Positions 1 to 8,585 of a stretch of 64,000 bases of DNA are shown piece by piece; position 1 is the stretch's first letter; the number at the start of each line of letters is the position of its first letter. The DNA lies in the NCBI RefSeq assembly GCF_001029105.3, contig NZ_CP011807.3, positions 682,001 through 746,000 of the forward strand. Direction: 5' to 3'. This DNA comes from Pandoraea faecigallinarum (GTDB taxonomy: Bacteria; Pseudomonadota; Gammaproteobacteria; Burkholderiales; Burkholderiaceae). The notes beneath the pieces were generated by a model, which saw nothing but the letters and a program-made list of their open reading frames with translations, was not told the DNA's origin and searched no databases. The translations under genes were made by a program, and so were the position numbers.

Positions 1-175
1 AACTGGGAAAGAACGCCGGCGCGAAGTAAATCGCGCAGAAGGCGTAGATGTAAAAGTCGAACCACTCGACCAGATTGCCCGACGAGGCGGCCACAATCGC
101 GAAGACGCGCTTGCGGACTTCTTCGGGGGAGGGAGGGGTGCCGGTTGCGGCCTGGGATGTCGCTGTGTCTCTCAT
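1..175 (-). CDS. MHS-family MFS transporter, N-terminal part (cut by window edge)
   Basis: Only the first 58 codons lie in the window; the gene continues leftward beyond base 1. The start is the ATG at 173-175. After a hydrophilic N-terminus rich in Thr, Ser and Pro (residues 1-20), the first membrane helix begins near residue 24 and carries [11 protein letters not shown] (residues 34-44), the hallmark of metabolite:H+ symporters of the KgtP/ShiA/ProP type. The substrate cannot be read from this fragment. It is divergent from the dehydrogenase/GntR pair across a 527-bp gap, so that GntR regulator could control both directions. The family call is firm; anything beyond it is inference. Confidence 0.85.
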   Translation of the reverse strand, partial: MRDTATSQAATGTPPSPEEVRKRVFAIVAASSGNLVEWFDFYIYAFCAIYFAPAFFPS

Positions 176-702
176 TTGTACTGACGATGGGGGCATCGCG
201 TGAATAACTACGTTTGCAACATGACGCAGACGGCCCCGTTCACCTCATAAGCATTTCATATACGAAGGAACAAGCTATCGCGTCGCGGGGGCGGCCCAAC
301 TATAGCGGGTGCCGACGGCGCCAGACAATGCCTGCACGGCACATCGATTATTGTGAATATCGCAACAATCGACTGAATTGTTGCGTCGCAGCATGAGGAT
401 GAAGCCCGTACGGCGGACGTGTGCGGGCCGCCGGCGGGTGTTTTGCCGCGCGCGGCCGGACTTCGGAAATCCCGAATTATTTTTTCCGCCCGACGCTGCC
501 TGACACCGCCCAAGGTCGCTTGACGCCGCTTGAAGCCGTTCGCGCCTCGCGCCTTATGCCCGGACGCTCGGTGCATTCCTGCCGCCCTTTCATAAGCTTT
601 TCGATAACAAATACTTAGCCGGGCGCGAGGTGCCCGGTACGATGAGATGCCGCTCCCTCCTGAAGCCCTGGCGCCAAGGCGCGAGGCGCAATCTCCGAAG
701 TC
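176..702. other. Divergent intergenic region, 527 bp
   Basis: No convincing gene is seen between the transporter and the dehydrogenase. Short open frames here (for example 214-396 and 421-618) have low-complexity Arg/Cys-rich translations and no recognisable domain. The region contains one perfect 9-bp inverted repeat (361-385, listed separately). It should hold the promoters for both divergent units. Confidence 0.6.
361..385. promoter_or_regulatory. Perfect 9-bp inverted repeat, candidate GntR operator
   Basis: CGCAACAAT and ATTGTTGCG form perfect arms separated by 7 bases. It lies in the gap between the divergent transporter and the dehydrogenase/GntR pair. FCD-type GntR dimers bind short AT-containing palindromes of this kind, and the regulator at 1654-2385 is the obvious candidate. 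The palindrome is seen directly; its assignment as an operator is inference. Confidence 0.4.
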
Positions 703-1650
703 ATGCAAGGCGATACGTTATTGATCAAGTCGGGCGGCGCAGCCGCGCTCACCGAATGGCAACACCATTTCGCGCGGCTGCTGCCCGGCCTGCGCGTCTA
801 CGGCTGGGACGATCCGTTCATCGACCCGCGCAGCGTCAAGTACGCGCTGGTCTATCAGCCCGATCACGGACGTCTCGCCCATTACCCCCGTCTCAAATTG
901 ATCTTGAGCGCCGCGGCAGGCGTCGATCACATCCTTGCCGACCCCGCATTGCCTGCCAACGTGCCCATCGTGCGCATGGTGACGGACGAGACGCGCGAGC
1001 GCATGAGCGACTTCGTGACGTTCGCCGCGCTGGCCATCGTGCGGGACATGCCTGCGCTCGTCGTTGCCCAGCGCGAAGGACACTGGGCCAACGAACTGAC
1101 CGGGCGGCTCGCACGCGACACGCGCGTGAGCGTGCTCGGCCTGGGCGAGCTGGGCAGTGCCGTCGCCCGGCGCCTTCACGCGAACGGCTTTCGCGTGAAC
1201 GGTTGGGCGCGCACGCCCAAGGCGCTCGCGGGTGTGAACGTCTTCGCCGGCGAAGATCAGTTCGATGCCCTCATCGCCCAGACCGACATTCTCGTCAATC
1301 TGCTGCCGGACACGCTCGCCACGCGTGGCATTCTCGGACGCAGGCTGTTCGCGCGATTACCGGCAGGCGCGAGCATCATCCAGGTCGGACGCGGCGCGCA
1401 CCTTGACCGGCAGGCGCTGATCGATGCGCTCGACAGCGGCCGGCTGCGCTCGGCCGTCGTCGATGTCTTCGACGTGGAGCCATTGCCGCCGGAAGATGCG
1501 CTGCGTCGGCATCCGAAGGTGCTCGTCACGCCGCACATTGCGTCGACGGTCTCGTATGCGGCACGGGCGCGGCAGGTGGCCGACGTGCTCGGCGCGCACG
1601 CACGCGGCGCGCCGCTGCCGTTCGTCTACGACGCCATCCGGGGATACTGA
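703..1650 (+). CDS. D-2-hydroxyacid dehydrogenase, glyoxylate/hydroxypyruvate reductase A-like
   Basis: A 315-residue NAD(P)-dependent oxidoreductase that should reduce a short 2-keto acid such as glyoxylate or hydroxypyruvate to the D-hydroxy acid in the cytosol. The nucleotide-binding glycine motif GLGELG is at residues 146-151. The catalytic triad of the family is in place: Arg230 in VGRGAHLD, Glu259 in DVEPLP and His278 in TPHIAS. The substrate-domain motif around AAGVDH (71-76) fits the GhrA branch. The ribosome-binding site is weak, so the start is uncertain by a few codons. The GntR gene follows after 3 bp, so the two are co-transcribed. The exact substrate is not readable. Confidence 0.85.
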   Translation: MQGDTLLIKSGGAAALTEWQHHFARLLPGLRVYGWDDPFIDPRSVKYALVYQPDHGRLAHYPRLKLILSAAAGVDHILADPALPANVPIVRMVTDETRERMSDFVTFAALAIVRDMPALVVAQREGHWANELTGRLARDTRVSVLGLGELGSAVARRLHANGFRVNGWARTPKALAGVNVFAGEDQFDALIAQTDILVNLLPDTLATRGILGRRLFARLPAGASIIQVGRGAHLDRQALIDALDSGRLRSAVVDVFDVEPLPPEDALRRHPKVLVTPHIASTVSYAARARQVADVLGAHARGAPLPFVYDAIRGY

Positions 1651-1653
1651 GCC

Positions 1654-2385
1654 ATGCCGGGCCCATCGCGCGATCCCGAAGACGCTGCCGCCCTCGCCCG
1701 GGGGGACGACGCCTACGAGCGCATCCGTCACGACGTGCTGACCTGCGTGATCATGCCGGGTGCCGTGGTGAGCGAAGCGGAATTGATGCGGCGATACGAT
1801 ATTGCGCGCACGAGTTGCCGGGTGGCACTCGTGCGGCTGGTACACGAGGGATTCGCACGCGCGATTCCGAGGCAGGGCTATCGCATCTCGCCGGTCACGC
1901 TGGCGGACGTCGAAGAAATTTTCACGCTACGGGCGCAACTCGAACCGATGGCCGCGCGGCTCGCTTGCGGCAACGTCGACACGGAACTGCTTCAGCGGCT
2001 CGATGAAGCGTGCGAGGCGCCGTTTGCGGACAAGCCCATCGATCATCAGATCGAGTGGTTCCTGCACACCAACCGCAAGTTCCACCTGACGATTGCGGCC
2101 GCAAGCGGCAACGCGCGGCTCTATCGCACACTCGCCGGCCTGATGGACGACATGGCGCGTCTGGTCTCGCTCGGCTTCGGCGTGCAGGGCGTGCGCCCGC
2201 GCATCGAGCACGACCACGAGAGCATCATCGGGGCGTTGGTAACGGGCAATGCGCCGCGCGCGGAAGCGCTCGCGCGGCAGCACATCGAAACGTTTCTCCA
2301 GCAAACGAAGGAGCACGTCTTCGCGAGTCTGTCGGCGTCGGGCACCTGGTTGCCGTATCTGTCGATTGCCGATCTGCGCAAGTAG
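1654..2385 (+). CDS. GntR-family transcriptional regulator with FCD domain
   Basis: A 243-residue regulator. The winged helix-turn-helix occupies roughly residues 20-85 and ends with the typical GntR wing VRLVHEGFARAIPRQGYRIS. The C-terminal FCD (FadR-type) helical domain spans roughly 95-220 and contains the metal-site helix HTNRKFHLTI. Such proteins are usually repressors released by a small organic acid or metal-bound carboxylate. It starts 3 bp after the dehydrogenase stop, so it probably autoregulates that operon and may control the divergent transporter through the palindrome at 361-385. It ends 34 bp from the convergent ABC ATPase gene. The ligand is unknown. Confidence 0.88.
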   Translation: MPGPSRDPEDAAALARGDDAYERIRHDVLTCVIMPGAVVSEAELMRRYDIARTSCRVALVRLVHEGFARAIPRQGYRISPVTLADVEEIFTLRAQLEPMAARLACGNVDTELLQRLDEACEAPFADKPIDHQIEWFLHTNRKFHLTIAAASGNARLYRTLAGLMDDMARLVSLGFGVQGVRPRIEHDHESIIGALVTGNAPRAEALARQHIETFLQQTKEHVFASLSASGTWLPYLSIADLRK

Positions 2386-2419
2386 ATCGGCGGCCACGGG
2401 CATGCGCGCCATCGCGGTG

Positions 2420-4144
2420 TCACGTCATCATGCCGCTGTGAGCCCGCGGGGCTGCGTTGTCGTGCCTTGCCGGCGGCTGCGTCCGGCTGTCTCGACCACG
2501 GCCTGGAATCGCGTCGAGCAACGCGCGTGTGTAAGGATGCGACGGCGACCGGAAGATCCCCGCGGTGTCGCCGTACTCCACCACGCTGCCCGATTTCATG
2601 ACGGCCAGCGAATCGCACAGTTGCGCTGCGATGCGCAAGTCGTGCGTGATGAAGATCATCGACAGTCCCAGCTCGGCTTTGAGCCGGGCAAGCAACCGCA
2701 GTACCTGTGCCTGCACCGAGACGTCAAGGGCAGACACCGGTTCGTCGGCGACGAGCACCTTCGGCCGCATGGCCAGTGCGCGAGCCAGGCCGATACGCTG
2801 ACGCTGCCCGCCGGAGAATTCGTGCGGGAAGCGATCGAGTGCATCGGCGCTCAGGCCGACAAGCTCGAACAGTTCCCGCGCATGCGCGTGCGCCTGACGT
2901 GGCGGCTCGCCGCGCGCAATCGGTCCCTGCGTGACGATGTCCCCAACACGCCGGCGCGGATTGAGCGAACTGAACGGGTCCTGAAACACCATCTGAATAT
3001 CGAGCGCCCGGCGACGCGCCCCGGCATCGAGCGACCCGGACGCCAGATCCGTGTCGCGGTAGAGAATGCGCCCGGCGTCGGGCGTCATCAGACGAAGGAT
3101 CGAGCGCGCGAGCGTCGATTTCCCCGACCCGCTCTCGCCCACGATGCCCAACGTTTTTCCGCTACCCACATCGAGACTGACGTCGCGCAAGGCGGGCGTG
3201 TGCGCCTGCGCTTTCGCGCCAAGCCAGCCATGCTTCGCGTACGTCTTGCGCAGTTGTTCGACACGCAACACGGGAAGCACGGGGGGCACGGGCCCGGCGC
3301 CGCCGAAAGCCGCCGCGGGAGCCGCCGCCGTGGGGGCTCCCGCCCGCGACGCCGGCGGCAACGCCGGTACCGCTGCGATCAGGGTGCGCGTGTATTCGTG
3401 CGACGGGTGCGTCAGGATCGTCTGTGCGGCGCCTTGCTCGACGATCTCGCCGTGACGCATGACTGCGACACGGTCCGCGATCTCGGCCACGACGCCAAAG
3501 TCGTGCGTGATGAAGAGCACACCGGTCCCCTTGCGCTGCTGTAGCTCGCGAATGAGGGTGAGGATCTGTGCCTGCGTGGTGACGTCGAGCGCCGTGGTCG
3601 GCTCGTCGGCGATCAGCAGTTCGGGTTCGAGCGCGAGGGCCATTGCGATCATGGCGCGCTGACGCTGCCCGCCGGACAGTTCGTGCGGATAGCGTTTGGC
3701 GGCGTCGTTGGGCGACGGAATCTGCACGGCGTCCAGCCACTCCAGCGTGCGGGCCCGGATGGCGCTGCCCGGCAGTCGCGTATGCGTGCGGTAGACCTCG
3801 GCGATCTGGTCGCCGATCGTGCGCAGCGGGTTGAGGGCCGTCATGGGTTCCTGAAAGATCATGCCGATGCGTGAGCCCCGCCAGCGGCGGCGCTCGGCGT
3901 CGGGCAGCGCGAGCAGATTGCCCGCGCCTTCCCAGGCGATACGGCCGCCGCCGACGCGCACACCCGGCGGCAGCAGACCCAGCAGCGTACTGGCGGTCAT
4001 CGATTTCCCCGAGCCGCTTTCCCCGACCATGCACAGGATTTCGCCACGCGCGAGCGAGAACGAGACGTCGTGAAGCGCATGCGCACGATCCGCATTGGGC
4101 GGCAGGTCGAGCGTGAGATGTTCGACGTCGAGAAGTGTCGTCAT
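2420..4144 (-). CDS. Dipeptide/oligopeptide-type ABC transporter, fused double ATPase (DppD-DppF-like)
   Basis: A 574-residue protein carrying two complete ABC ATPase domains, comparable to GsiA/YejF fusions. Domain 1 has Walker A GESGSGKS at residues 41-48, the signature LSGGQRQR and Walker [13 protein letters not shown]. Domain 2 repeats [16 protein letters not shown] and [13 protein letters not shown] Pro/Ala-rich linker joins them. The start is the ATG at 4142-4144; a longer frame to 4315 would run into the SDR gene. It lies 64 bp downstream of the SDR gene and should energise the permeases encoded at 6633-8572. Having the ATPase at the operon end, separated from its permeases by two enzymes, is unusual and ties those enzymes to the imported substrate. 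Confidence 0.9.
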   Translation of the reverse strand: MTTLLDVEHLTLDLPPNADRAHALHDVSFSLARGEILCMVGESGSGKSMTASTLLGLLPPGVRVGGGRIAWEGAGNLLALPDAERRRWRGSRIGMIFQEPMTALNPLRTIGDQIAEVYRTHTRLPGSAIRARTLEWLDAVQIPSPNDAAKRYPHELSGGQRQRAMIAMALALEPELLIADEPTTALDVTTQAQILTLIRELQQRKGTGVLFITHDFGVVAEIADRVAVMRHGEIVEQGAAQTILTHPSHEYTRTLIAAVPALPPASRAGAPTAAAPAAAFGGAGPVPPVLPVLRVEQLRKTYAKHGWLGAKAQAHTPALRDVSLDVGSGKTLGIVGESGSGKSTLARSILRLMTPDAGRILYRDTDLASGSLDAGARRRALDIQMVFQDPFSSLNPRRRVGDIVTQGPIARGEPPRQAHAHARELFELVGLSADALDRFPHEFSGGQRQRIGLARALAMRPKVLVADEPVSALDVSVQAQVLRLLARLKAELGLSMIFITHDLRIAAQLCDSLAVMKSGSVVEYGDTAGIFRSPSHPYTRALLDAIPGRGRDSRTQPPARHDNAAPRAHSGMMT

Positions 4145-4208
4145 GATGGCTGTCCGTGGGTGTGGCAACGATTCGCAAAGAAAGAGGTGAGAGCGCGGGG
4201 TGGGCCGC

Positions 4209-4997
4209 TCAGAGGCGTTGCCCGCCGCTCGCGTCGATGGCTTGACCGGTGATCCAGCGTGCGGCGTCGCTGGCGAGAAACGCCACGATGTCCGCAATGT
4301 CGCGCGGCTCGCCAACGCGACCCAGCGCCACCGTCTGCGCTATCGCCCGGCTGGCGACCGGATCGCTCGCCCGCTCGTTCAGATCGGTGGCGGTCGCGCC
4401 CGGGAGCACCGCGTTGACGGTGATGCCGCGTGCCCCCAGGTCGGCGGCGAGCGACAGCGTCAACGCCTCCAGTCCGGCCTTCGCCGGCCCGTACACGCTC
4501 ATCTCCGGATAGGCGGCGCGCGTGCCGATCGACGAGACATTCACGATGCGGGCGCCGTCCTTCAGATGCTTTAGCGCGTGCTGGATGAGGAAGAACGGCG
4601 ACTTCAGATTGACTTGCAGCACCCGGTCGAAGTCCTCCGGTGTCACGGCATCGATGCGCGCGCGCAGTCCGACGCCGGCATTGTTCACGAGGATGTCGAA
4701 CTGCGGCAGCAGATCGTGCGCGAGCAGCGCGCCGCTCAGGCGCTCGACGAGCAGCCGGGCGCCATCCGCAGACGACAGATCGGCCTGCAGGGCGAACGCC
4801 CGCGCCCCGCCGGCCACGAGTTGCGCGACGAGTGTTTCGGCATGCGTCGATGCGGTGTTGTAGTGCACGGCGACGGTGGCACCGCGCGCGGCGAGCGCCG
4901 TGGCGATGGCGCGCCCGATACCACGGCTCGCCCCGGTGACGAGCGCAATTTTCCCGTCGAGACGGATCGGGTCCCGAAATTCGGACAGCAGACTCAT
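4209..4997 (-). CDS. SDR-family oxidoreductase, FabG-like
   Basis: A 262-residue short-chain dehydrogenase/reductase. The Rossmann motif TGASRGIG is at residues 21-28, NNAG follows in the middle, and the catalytic Ser (NVSSIG) and Tyr-x3-Lys (YGPAKAG) are present, so the enzyme should be active with NAD(P)H. It resembles 3-oxoacyl-ACP reductases and glucose/hydroxyacyl dehydrogenases. The ATG (4995-4997) overlaps the stop of the acyl-CoA ligase in an ATGA, so the two are translationally coupled. Placement between an acyl-CoA ligase and an ABC ATPase suggests that it oxidises or reduces a hydroxyacyl/ketoacyl intermediate of the imported compound. The substrate is inferred only. Confidence 0.85.
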   Translation of the reverse strand: MSLLSEFRDPIRLDGKIALVTGASRGIGRAIATALAARGATVAVHYNTASTHAETLVAQLVAGGARAFALQADLSSADGARLLVERLSGALLAHDLLPQFDILVNNAGVGLRARIDAVTPEDFDRVLQVNLKSPFFLIQHALKHLKDGARIVNVSSIGTRAAYPEMSVYGPAKAGLEALTLSLAADLGARGITVNAVLPGATATDLNERASDPVASRAIAQTVALGRVGEPRDIADIVAFLASDAARWITGQAIDASGGQRL

Positions 4998-6592
4998 GAT
5001 GCGATGGCTCCGGCAACGGAAGGGTGGTGGGGGCGGGCTGCGGTGTCCGGCCCGGTGTCTGCCGCGTCGCGCTGCCCGCTCCATCCCTGCGTGGCTTCGA
5101 GGGCACGGGCCCGTTGCAGCAGCGCGTGGCGATCGACCTTGTTGGTCCCTGCCCATGGCAGTTCGGTGACGAACGCCACGCGACGCGGATGTTGGTACGC
5201 CGGTCCGTTGGCCAACGCATGCTGCTTGAGGGCATCGACGCTCAGGGTGCTGCCGGGCTGACGGACGACGAATGCCACAGGCACGGCCGCGCGCTCCTCG
5301 TCGGGCAGCGGCACGACGCTGGCCTGACGTACTTCCGGATGTGCCTCCAGCAACTTCTCCACTTCGACCGGATAGATGTTCTCGCCGGCGCAGACGAACA
5401 TGTCGTCGGCCCGTCCCACGAAGTAGAAAAAGCCGTCGGCGTCGCGACGCATCACATCGCCGCTGTAGTACCAGCCGTCGTCGAGCACTTGGGCCGACTT
5501 CTCAGGCAGCCGGTGGTACCCGCGCATGACCGCAGGATTGCGCATGCACAGCACGCCTTGATTGGCGTGCGGACCGTCGACGAGCTTGACTGCGCCGGGC
5601 GAGAGCGGGTACCCGAGGGCGAGCGGCGGCAGCGCGATGCCGTCCGGGTGCGGTCCGAAGATGCTCGGCCCGGCTTCCGTGGTTCCGTATCCATGATGGA
5701 TGTGAGTCTCGGGAAATGCCGCCTGAATCCGGGCGAGCAACGCCATACTCATGGGCGCCGAGCCGAGCATCACGCGCTTGAGCGAGGAGACGTCGCGCCC
5801 GGCGAGGGTCTGCGGGTCCCTGACCAGACGCGCGAACATGGTCGGCACAGCGCTCAGCACGGTAATGCGGTATCGCTCCAGCGCGTCGACGTAGGACGTC
5901 ACCTCGAACGACGGCAGGATCACCAGCGTGCCGTTCACCGAGAACGCACGCTTGGCCATGAACAGCCCGTTCATGTGGAACAGGGGCTGGGCGAGCAGAT
6001 AGCGCTCGGCCGACGCGTCCTTCGGGCGCACGTACGTCGCCCCCAATGCCCAAAGCTGGCCGGCATGCGTGAGCGGCACTCCCTTCGGCTTACCGGTGGA
6101 CCCCGACGTGTAGAGCATCTGGGCGACGTGGTCGTCGCCCGGCCGAATCGCCTCGAAACGGGCCGGGCGGATCTGCGTGGCAAACCCCTCAGGGCCCTCG
6201 TCGTCGAAGTCGATGACCGGCACGCGCGAGGCGAACGCGTCGCGCCGCGCCCCGTCGACGAACGCCAGCGAGATGCCCGCATCGTCGATCACGTAATCGA
6301 GAATGTCGCGCGACTGCTTGATGTTGATCGGCACCGCCACGTAACCGGCGCGCATGATGCCGAAATAGGCGATCAGATACTCGGCCCGGTTGAGCGATGC
6401 GATGGCCACGTGCGCGCCTTCCGGCAGGCCGCGCGCGCGCAATGCCGTTGCGACACCGTTCGCCAGACGATCGATGTCGGTGTGCGTGTAAGTGCGTGGA
6501 TGGCTTTCGTCGCGCAAGTCGACGATGGCCGTCGTGTCGAGATTCAGCGACCGGTCGACGAGGTCGCCAAGGTTATGCCAGCGGTGAGTCAT
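4994..6592 (-). CDS. AMP-forming acyl-CoA synthetase
   Basis: A 532-residue member of the ANL superfamily that activates a carboxylic acid to its CoA thioester through an acyl-adenylate. The phosphate-binding loop YTSGSTGKPKG, the GYGTTEAG adenine/acyl pocket motif, YSGD and the C-terminal catalytic Lys in the stretch PWAGTNKVDR are all present, so the enzyme looks intact. It sits 40 bp downstream of the DppC-like permease and overlaps the SDR start by 4 bases. Together with the SDR and the thioesterase at 10329 it forms a small acyl-CoA degradation or salvage module tied to an importer. The chain length or aromatic nature of the acid cannot be read. Confidence 0.88.
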   Translation of the reverse strand: MTHRWHNLGDLVDRSLNLDTTAIVDLRDESHPRTYTHTDIDRLANGVATALRARGLPEGAHVAIASLNRAEYLIAYFGIMRAGYVAVPINIKQSRDILDYVIDDAGISLAFVDGARRDAFASRVPVIDFDDEGPEGFATQIRPARFEAIRPGDDHVAQMLYTSGSTGKPKGVPLTHAGQLWALGATYVRPKDASAERYLLAQPLFHMNGLFMAKRAFSVNGTLVILPSFEVTSYVDALERYRITVLSAVPTMFARLVRDPQTLAGRDVSSLKRVMLGSAPMSMALLARIQAAFPETHIHHGYGTTEAGPSIFGPHPDGIALPPLALGYPLSPGAVKLVDGPHANQGVLCMRNPAVMRGYHRLPEKSAQVLDDGWYYSGDVMRRDADGFFYFVGRADDMFVCAGENIYPVEVEKLLEAHPEVRQASVVPLPDEERAAVPVAFVVRQPGSTLSVDALKQHALANGPAYQHPRRVAFVTELPWAGTNKVDRHALLQRARALEATQGWSGQRDAADTGPDTAARPHHPSVAGAIAS

Positions 6593-6632
6593 AGGTTCGG
6601 TAACACGTAAAGGTTCTTGGAGATCGCCGCGT

Positions 6633-7583
6633 TCAACGCTTGCGCAATGCCGGGTTCAGGGCATCGTTCATTCCGTCGCCAACGAGGTTCAGTGCGAGCA
6701 CGGCGAGCATGATGGCGAGGCCCGGTTCGGCGCACAGGTACCAGGACGAGCGAATCAACGTGCGGCCTTCGCCGATCTGGCGTCCCCAACTGGCGATGTT
6801 CGGATCGCCCAGTCCGAGAAACGACACGACCGACTCGTAGAGGATCGCGCCGGCCACGACCAGCGTGCCCATCACGAGCACGGGCGGCAGGGCGTTCGGC
6901 AGGACTTCGCGCAAGGCGATGCGCCACGGCGAGAGCCCGACCGTACGGCACGCCTGCACGAACTCGCGGGACTTGAACGAGAGACACTCGGCACGCGTGA
7001 GCCGGGCAATGGCCGGCCACGACACGAGGGCCACGGCAATCACCGTGTTCTCGATGCGCGGACCCAGCATGGCAACGATGGTGAGTACGAAGACGACGTT
7101 CGGCACGATCTGGAACAGTTCGGTGACTCGCATGAGCACTTCGTCGATCCAACCGCCCCACCACGCCGCGACAGCCCCGATGGACACCCCGATGAGGGTG
7201 GCTGCCGCACTTGCCACGAGGCCGATGGCGAGGGTGGCGCGCGCGCCGTGTGCGAGCATGGCGGCGATGTCGCGGCCAAGGGCGTCGGTGCCCAGCGGGT
7301 ACTGCCATTGCTCGAATGGCCAGATCTCCGGCGCGGCGACGATTCGCAGCGGGTCGCCCGGGTACCACCATCCGGCGCAAAGCGCGACGATGGCGATCAG
7401 CGCGAGCAGTAACGCGCCGGCCACGGCGCCTGCGTGGCGGGAGAATTGCTGCCATGCGCGGGCGCCACGCCTTGTGGCGCGCGGCAGGTCGGAAGCAGCG
7501 CTCGCGGCGAGCGCGTCGAGGGCGGATTCGGCAGAGGACGTCATAGGGAATGCCAGTTCATTACGGTCGGGCGCGGGCGTCAC
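6633..7583 (-). CDS. ABC transporter permease, DppC-like
   Basis: A 316-residue inner-membrane protein with several hydrophobic segments and the binding-protein-dependent permease (EAA) motif region in its second half, typical of the DppC/OppC subunit. The assigned start is the GTG at 7581-7583, which overlaps the upstream permease stop in GTGA and so implies translational coupling; an ATG at 7542-7544 is the alternative and would remove 13 residues. It pairs with the DppB-like subunit at 7580-8572 to form the channel for the substrate captured by the binding protein at 8586-10235. Confidence 0.9.
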   Translation of the reverse strand: MTPAPDRNELAFPMTSSAESALDALAASAASDLPRATRRGARAWQQFSRHAGAVAGALLLALIAIVALCAGWWYPGDPLRIVAAPEIWPFEQWQYPLGTDALGRDIAAMLAHGARATLAIGLVASAAATLIGVSIGAVAAWWGGWIDEVLMRVTELFQIVPNVVFVLTIVAMLGPRIENTVIAVALVSWPAIARLTRAECLSFKSREFVQACRTVGLSPWRIALREVLPNALPPVLVMGTLVVAGAILYESVVSFLGLGDPNIASWGRQIGEGRTLIRSSWYLCAEPGLAIMLAVLALNLVGDGMNDALNPALRKR

Positions 7584-8572
7584 GACGCCTGGGTCCGAAT
7601 GCGGGGGTCGACCCGCGTGTAGATCAGATCGACGGCGATGTTGGCAACGATCACCAGCGCGGAGCTGAGCAGGAGAAGTCCCAGCACCACCGGGTAGTTG
7701 CGGCTCATCACGCTGTCGAACAGCACGCCGCCGATGCCGGGCCAGCTGAACACGGCTTCGACGACGATGCTCCCGCCGAGCACCGTGCCCAGTTGCAGAC
7801 CGAGCAGCGTGACGACCGGCAGCATCGCGTTGCGCACCATGTGCCGCGCGATGACGGCGCGGCGCGTGAGGCCCTTCGCCTGTGCGGTGCGCACGTGGTC
7901 CTGACGTGCGACTTCAAGCATGGAGGCGCGCATGACGCGAGCGTAGGTGGCGGCGTAAAAGAGGCCCAGCGTGAGCGCGGGAAGCGCGAGATGGTGCAAC
8001 ACGTCGAGCGACGCATGCCATGCACCGGCGATACCCGTGCCGTAGTCCATGCCGATGGTCGCCATGCCGCCGACGGGAAACCAGCCGAGCTTCACCGAGA
8101 ACAGAATGATGAGCATGATGCCGAGCCAGAAGCTGGGCGCGGCGAAACACACCACGGCGGCCACGGACACGAGCGTGTCGCGCCACGTATTCACGTTCAC
8201 GGCGGCGACGACGCCGGCGGCCACGCCGACGATCACGGCGATCAGCAGGCTGGCCAGCATCAAGACCAGCGTGGCCGGCATGTGCGCCATGATGACGTCG
8301 AAGACCGGCAGATTGTGGCGATACGAATAGCCGAGATCCAGGTGGATCACCGAGTCGATGTAATGCAGCAGTTGCTGCCACAGCGGCTTGTCCATGCCGT
8401 ACGTCACGCGCAGACGTTCGATCAGCGCCGGATCGGTCACCTGCTGTTCGGCCGTCATCACGTCGAGCAGGGTGCCCGGTACCGACTGGATCAGGCAGAA
8501 GTTCATGACGATGACGCCGAGCAGCAGCGGCACTGCCTGAAGGACCCGGCGCAACAGCAGACGCGTCACCAT
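7580..8572 (-). CDS. ABC transporter permease, DppB-like
   Basis: A 330-residue inner-membrane subunit. It begins with the standard DppB opening, a short basic N-terminus followed by a helix (RRVLQAVPLLLGVIVMNF), then a periplasmic region and the permease core with the EAA motif. It lies 13 bp downstream of the binding-protein gene and overlaps the DppC-like gene by 4 bases. The order binding protein, DppB, DppC is canonical for peptide/nickel/opine importers. Nothing in the sequence fixes the substrate. Confidence 0.9.
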   Translation of the reverse strand: MVTRLLLRRVLQAVPLLLGVIVMNFCLIQSVPGTLLDVMTAEQQVTDPALIERLRVTYGMDKPLWQQLLHYIDSVIHLDLGYSYRHNLPVFDVIMAHMPATLVLMLASLLIAVIVGVAAGVVAAVNVNTWRDTLVSVAAVVCFAAPSFWLGIMLIILFSVKLGWFPVGGMATIGMDYGTGIAGAWHASLDVLHHLALPALTLGLFYAATYARVMRASMLEVARQDHVRTAQAKGLTRRAVIARHMVRNAMLPVVTLLGLQLGTVLGGSIVVEAVFSWPGIGGVLFDSVMSRNYPVVLGLLLLSSALVIVANIAVDLIYTRVDPRIRTQAS

Positions 8573-8585
8573 GGCAGCCGTCTCC

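Noticed and set aside
2420..4315. Longer start for the double ATPase at 4315
   Set aside because: It would overlap the SDR gene by over 100 bp, and the extra residues have no ATPase similarity; the ATG at 4144 matches the usual family start.
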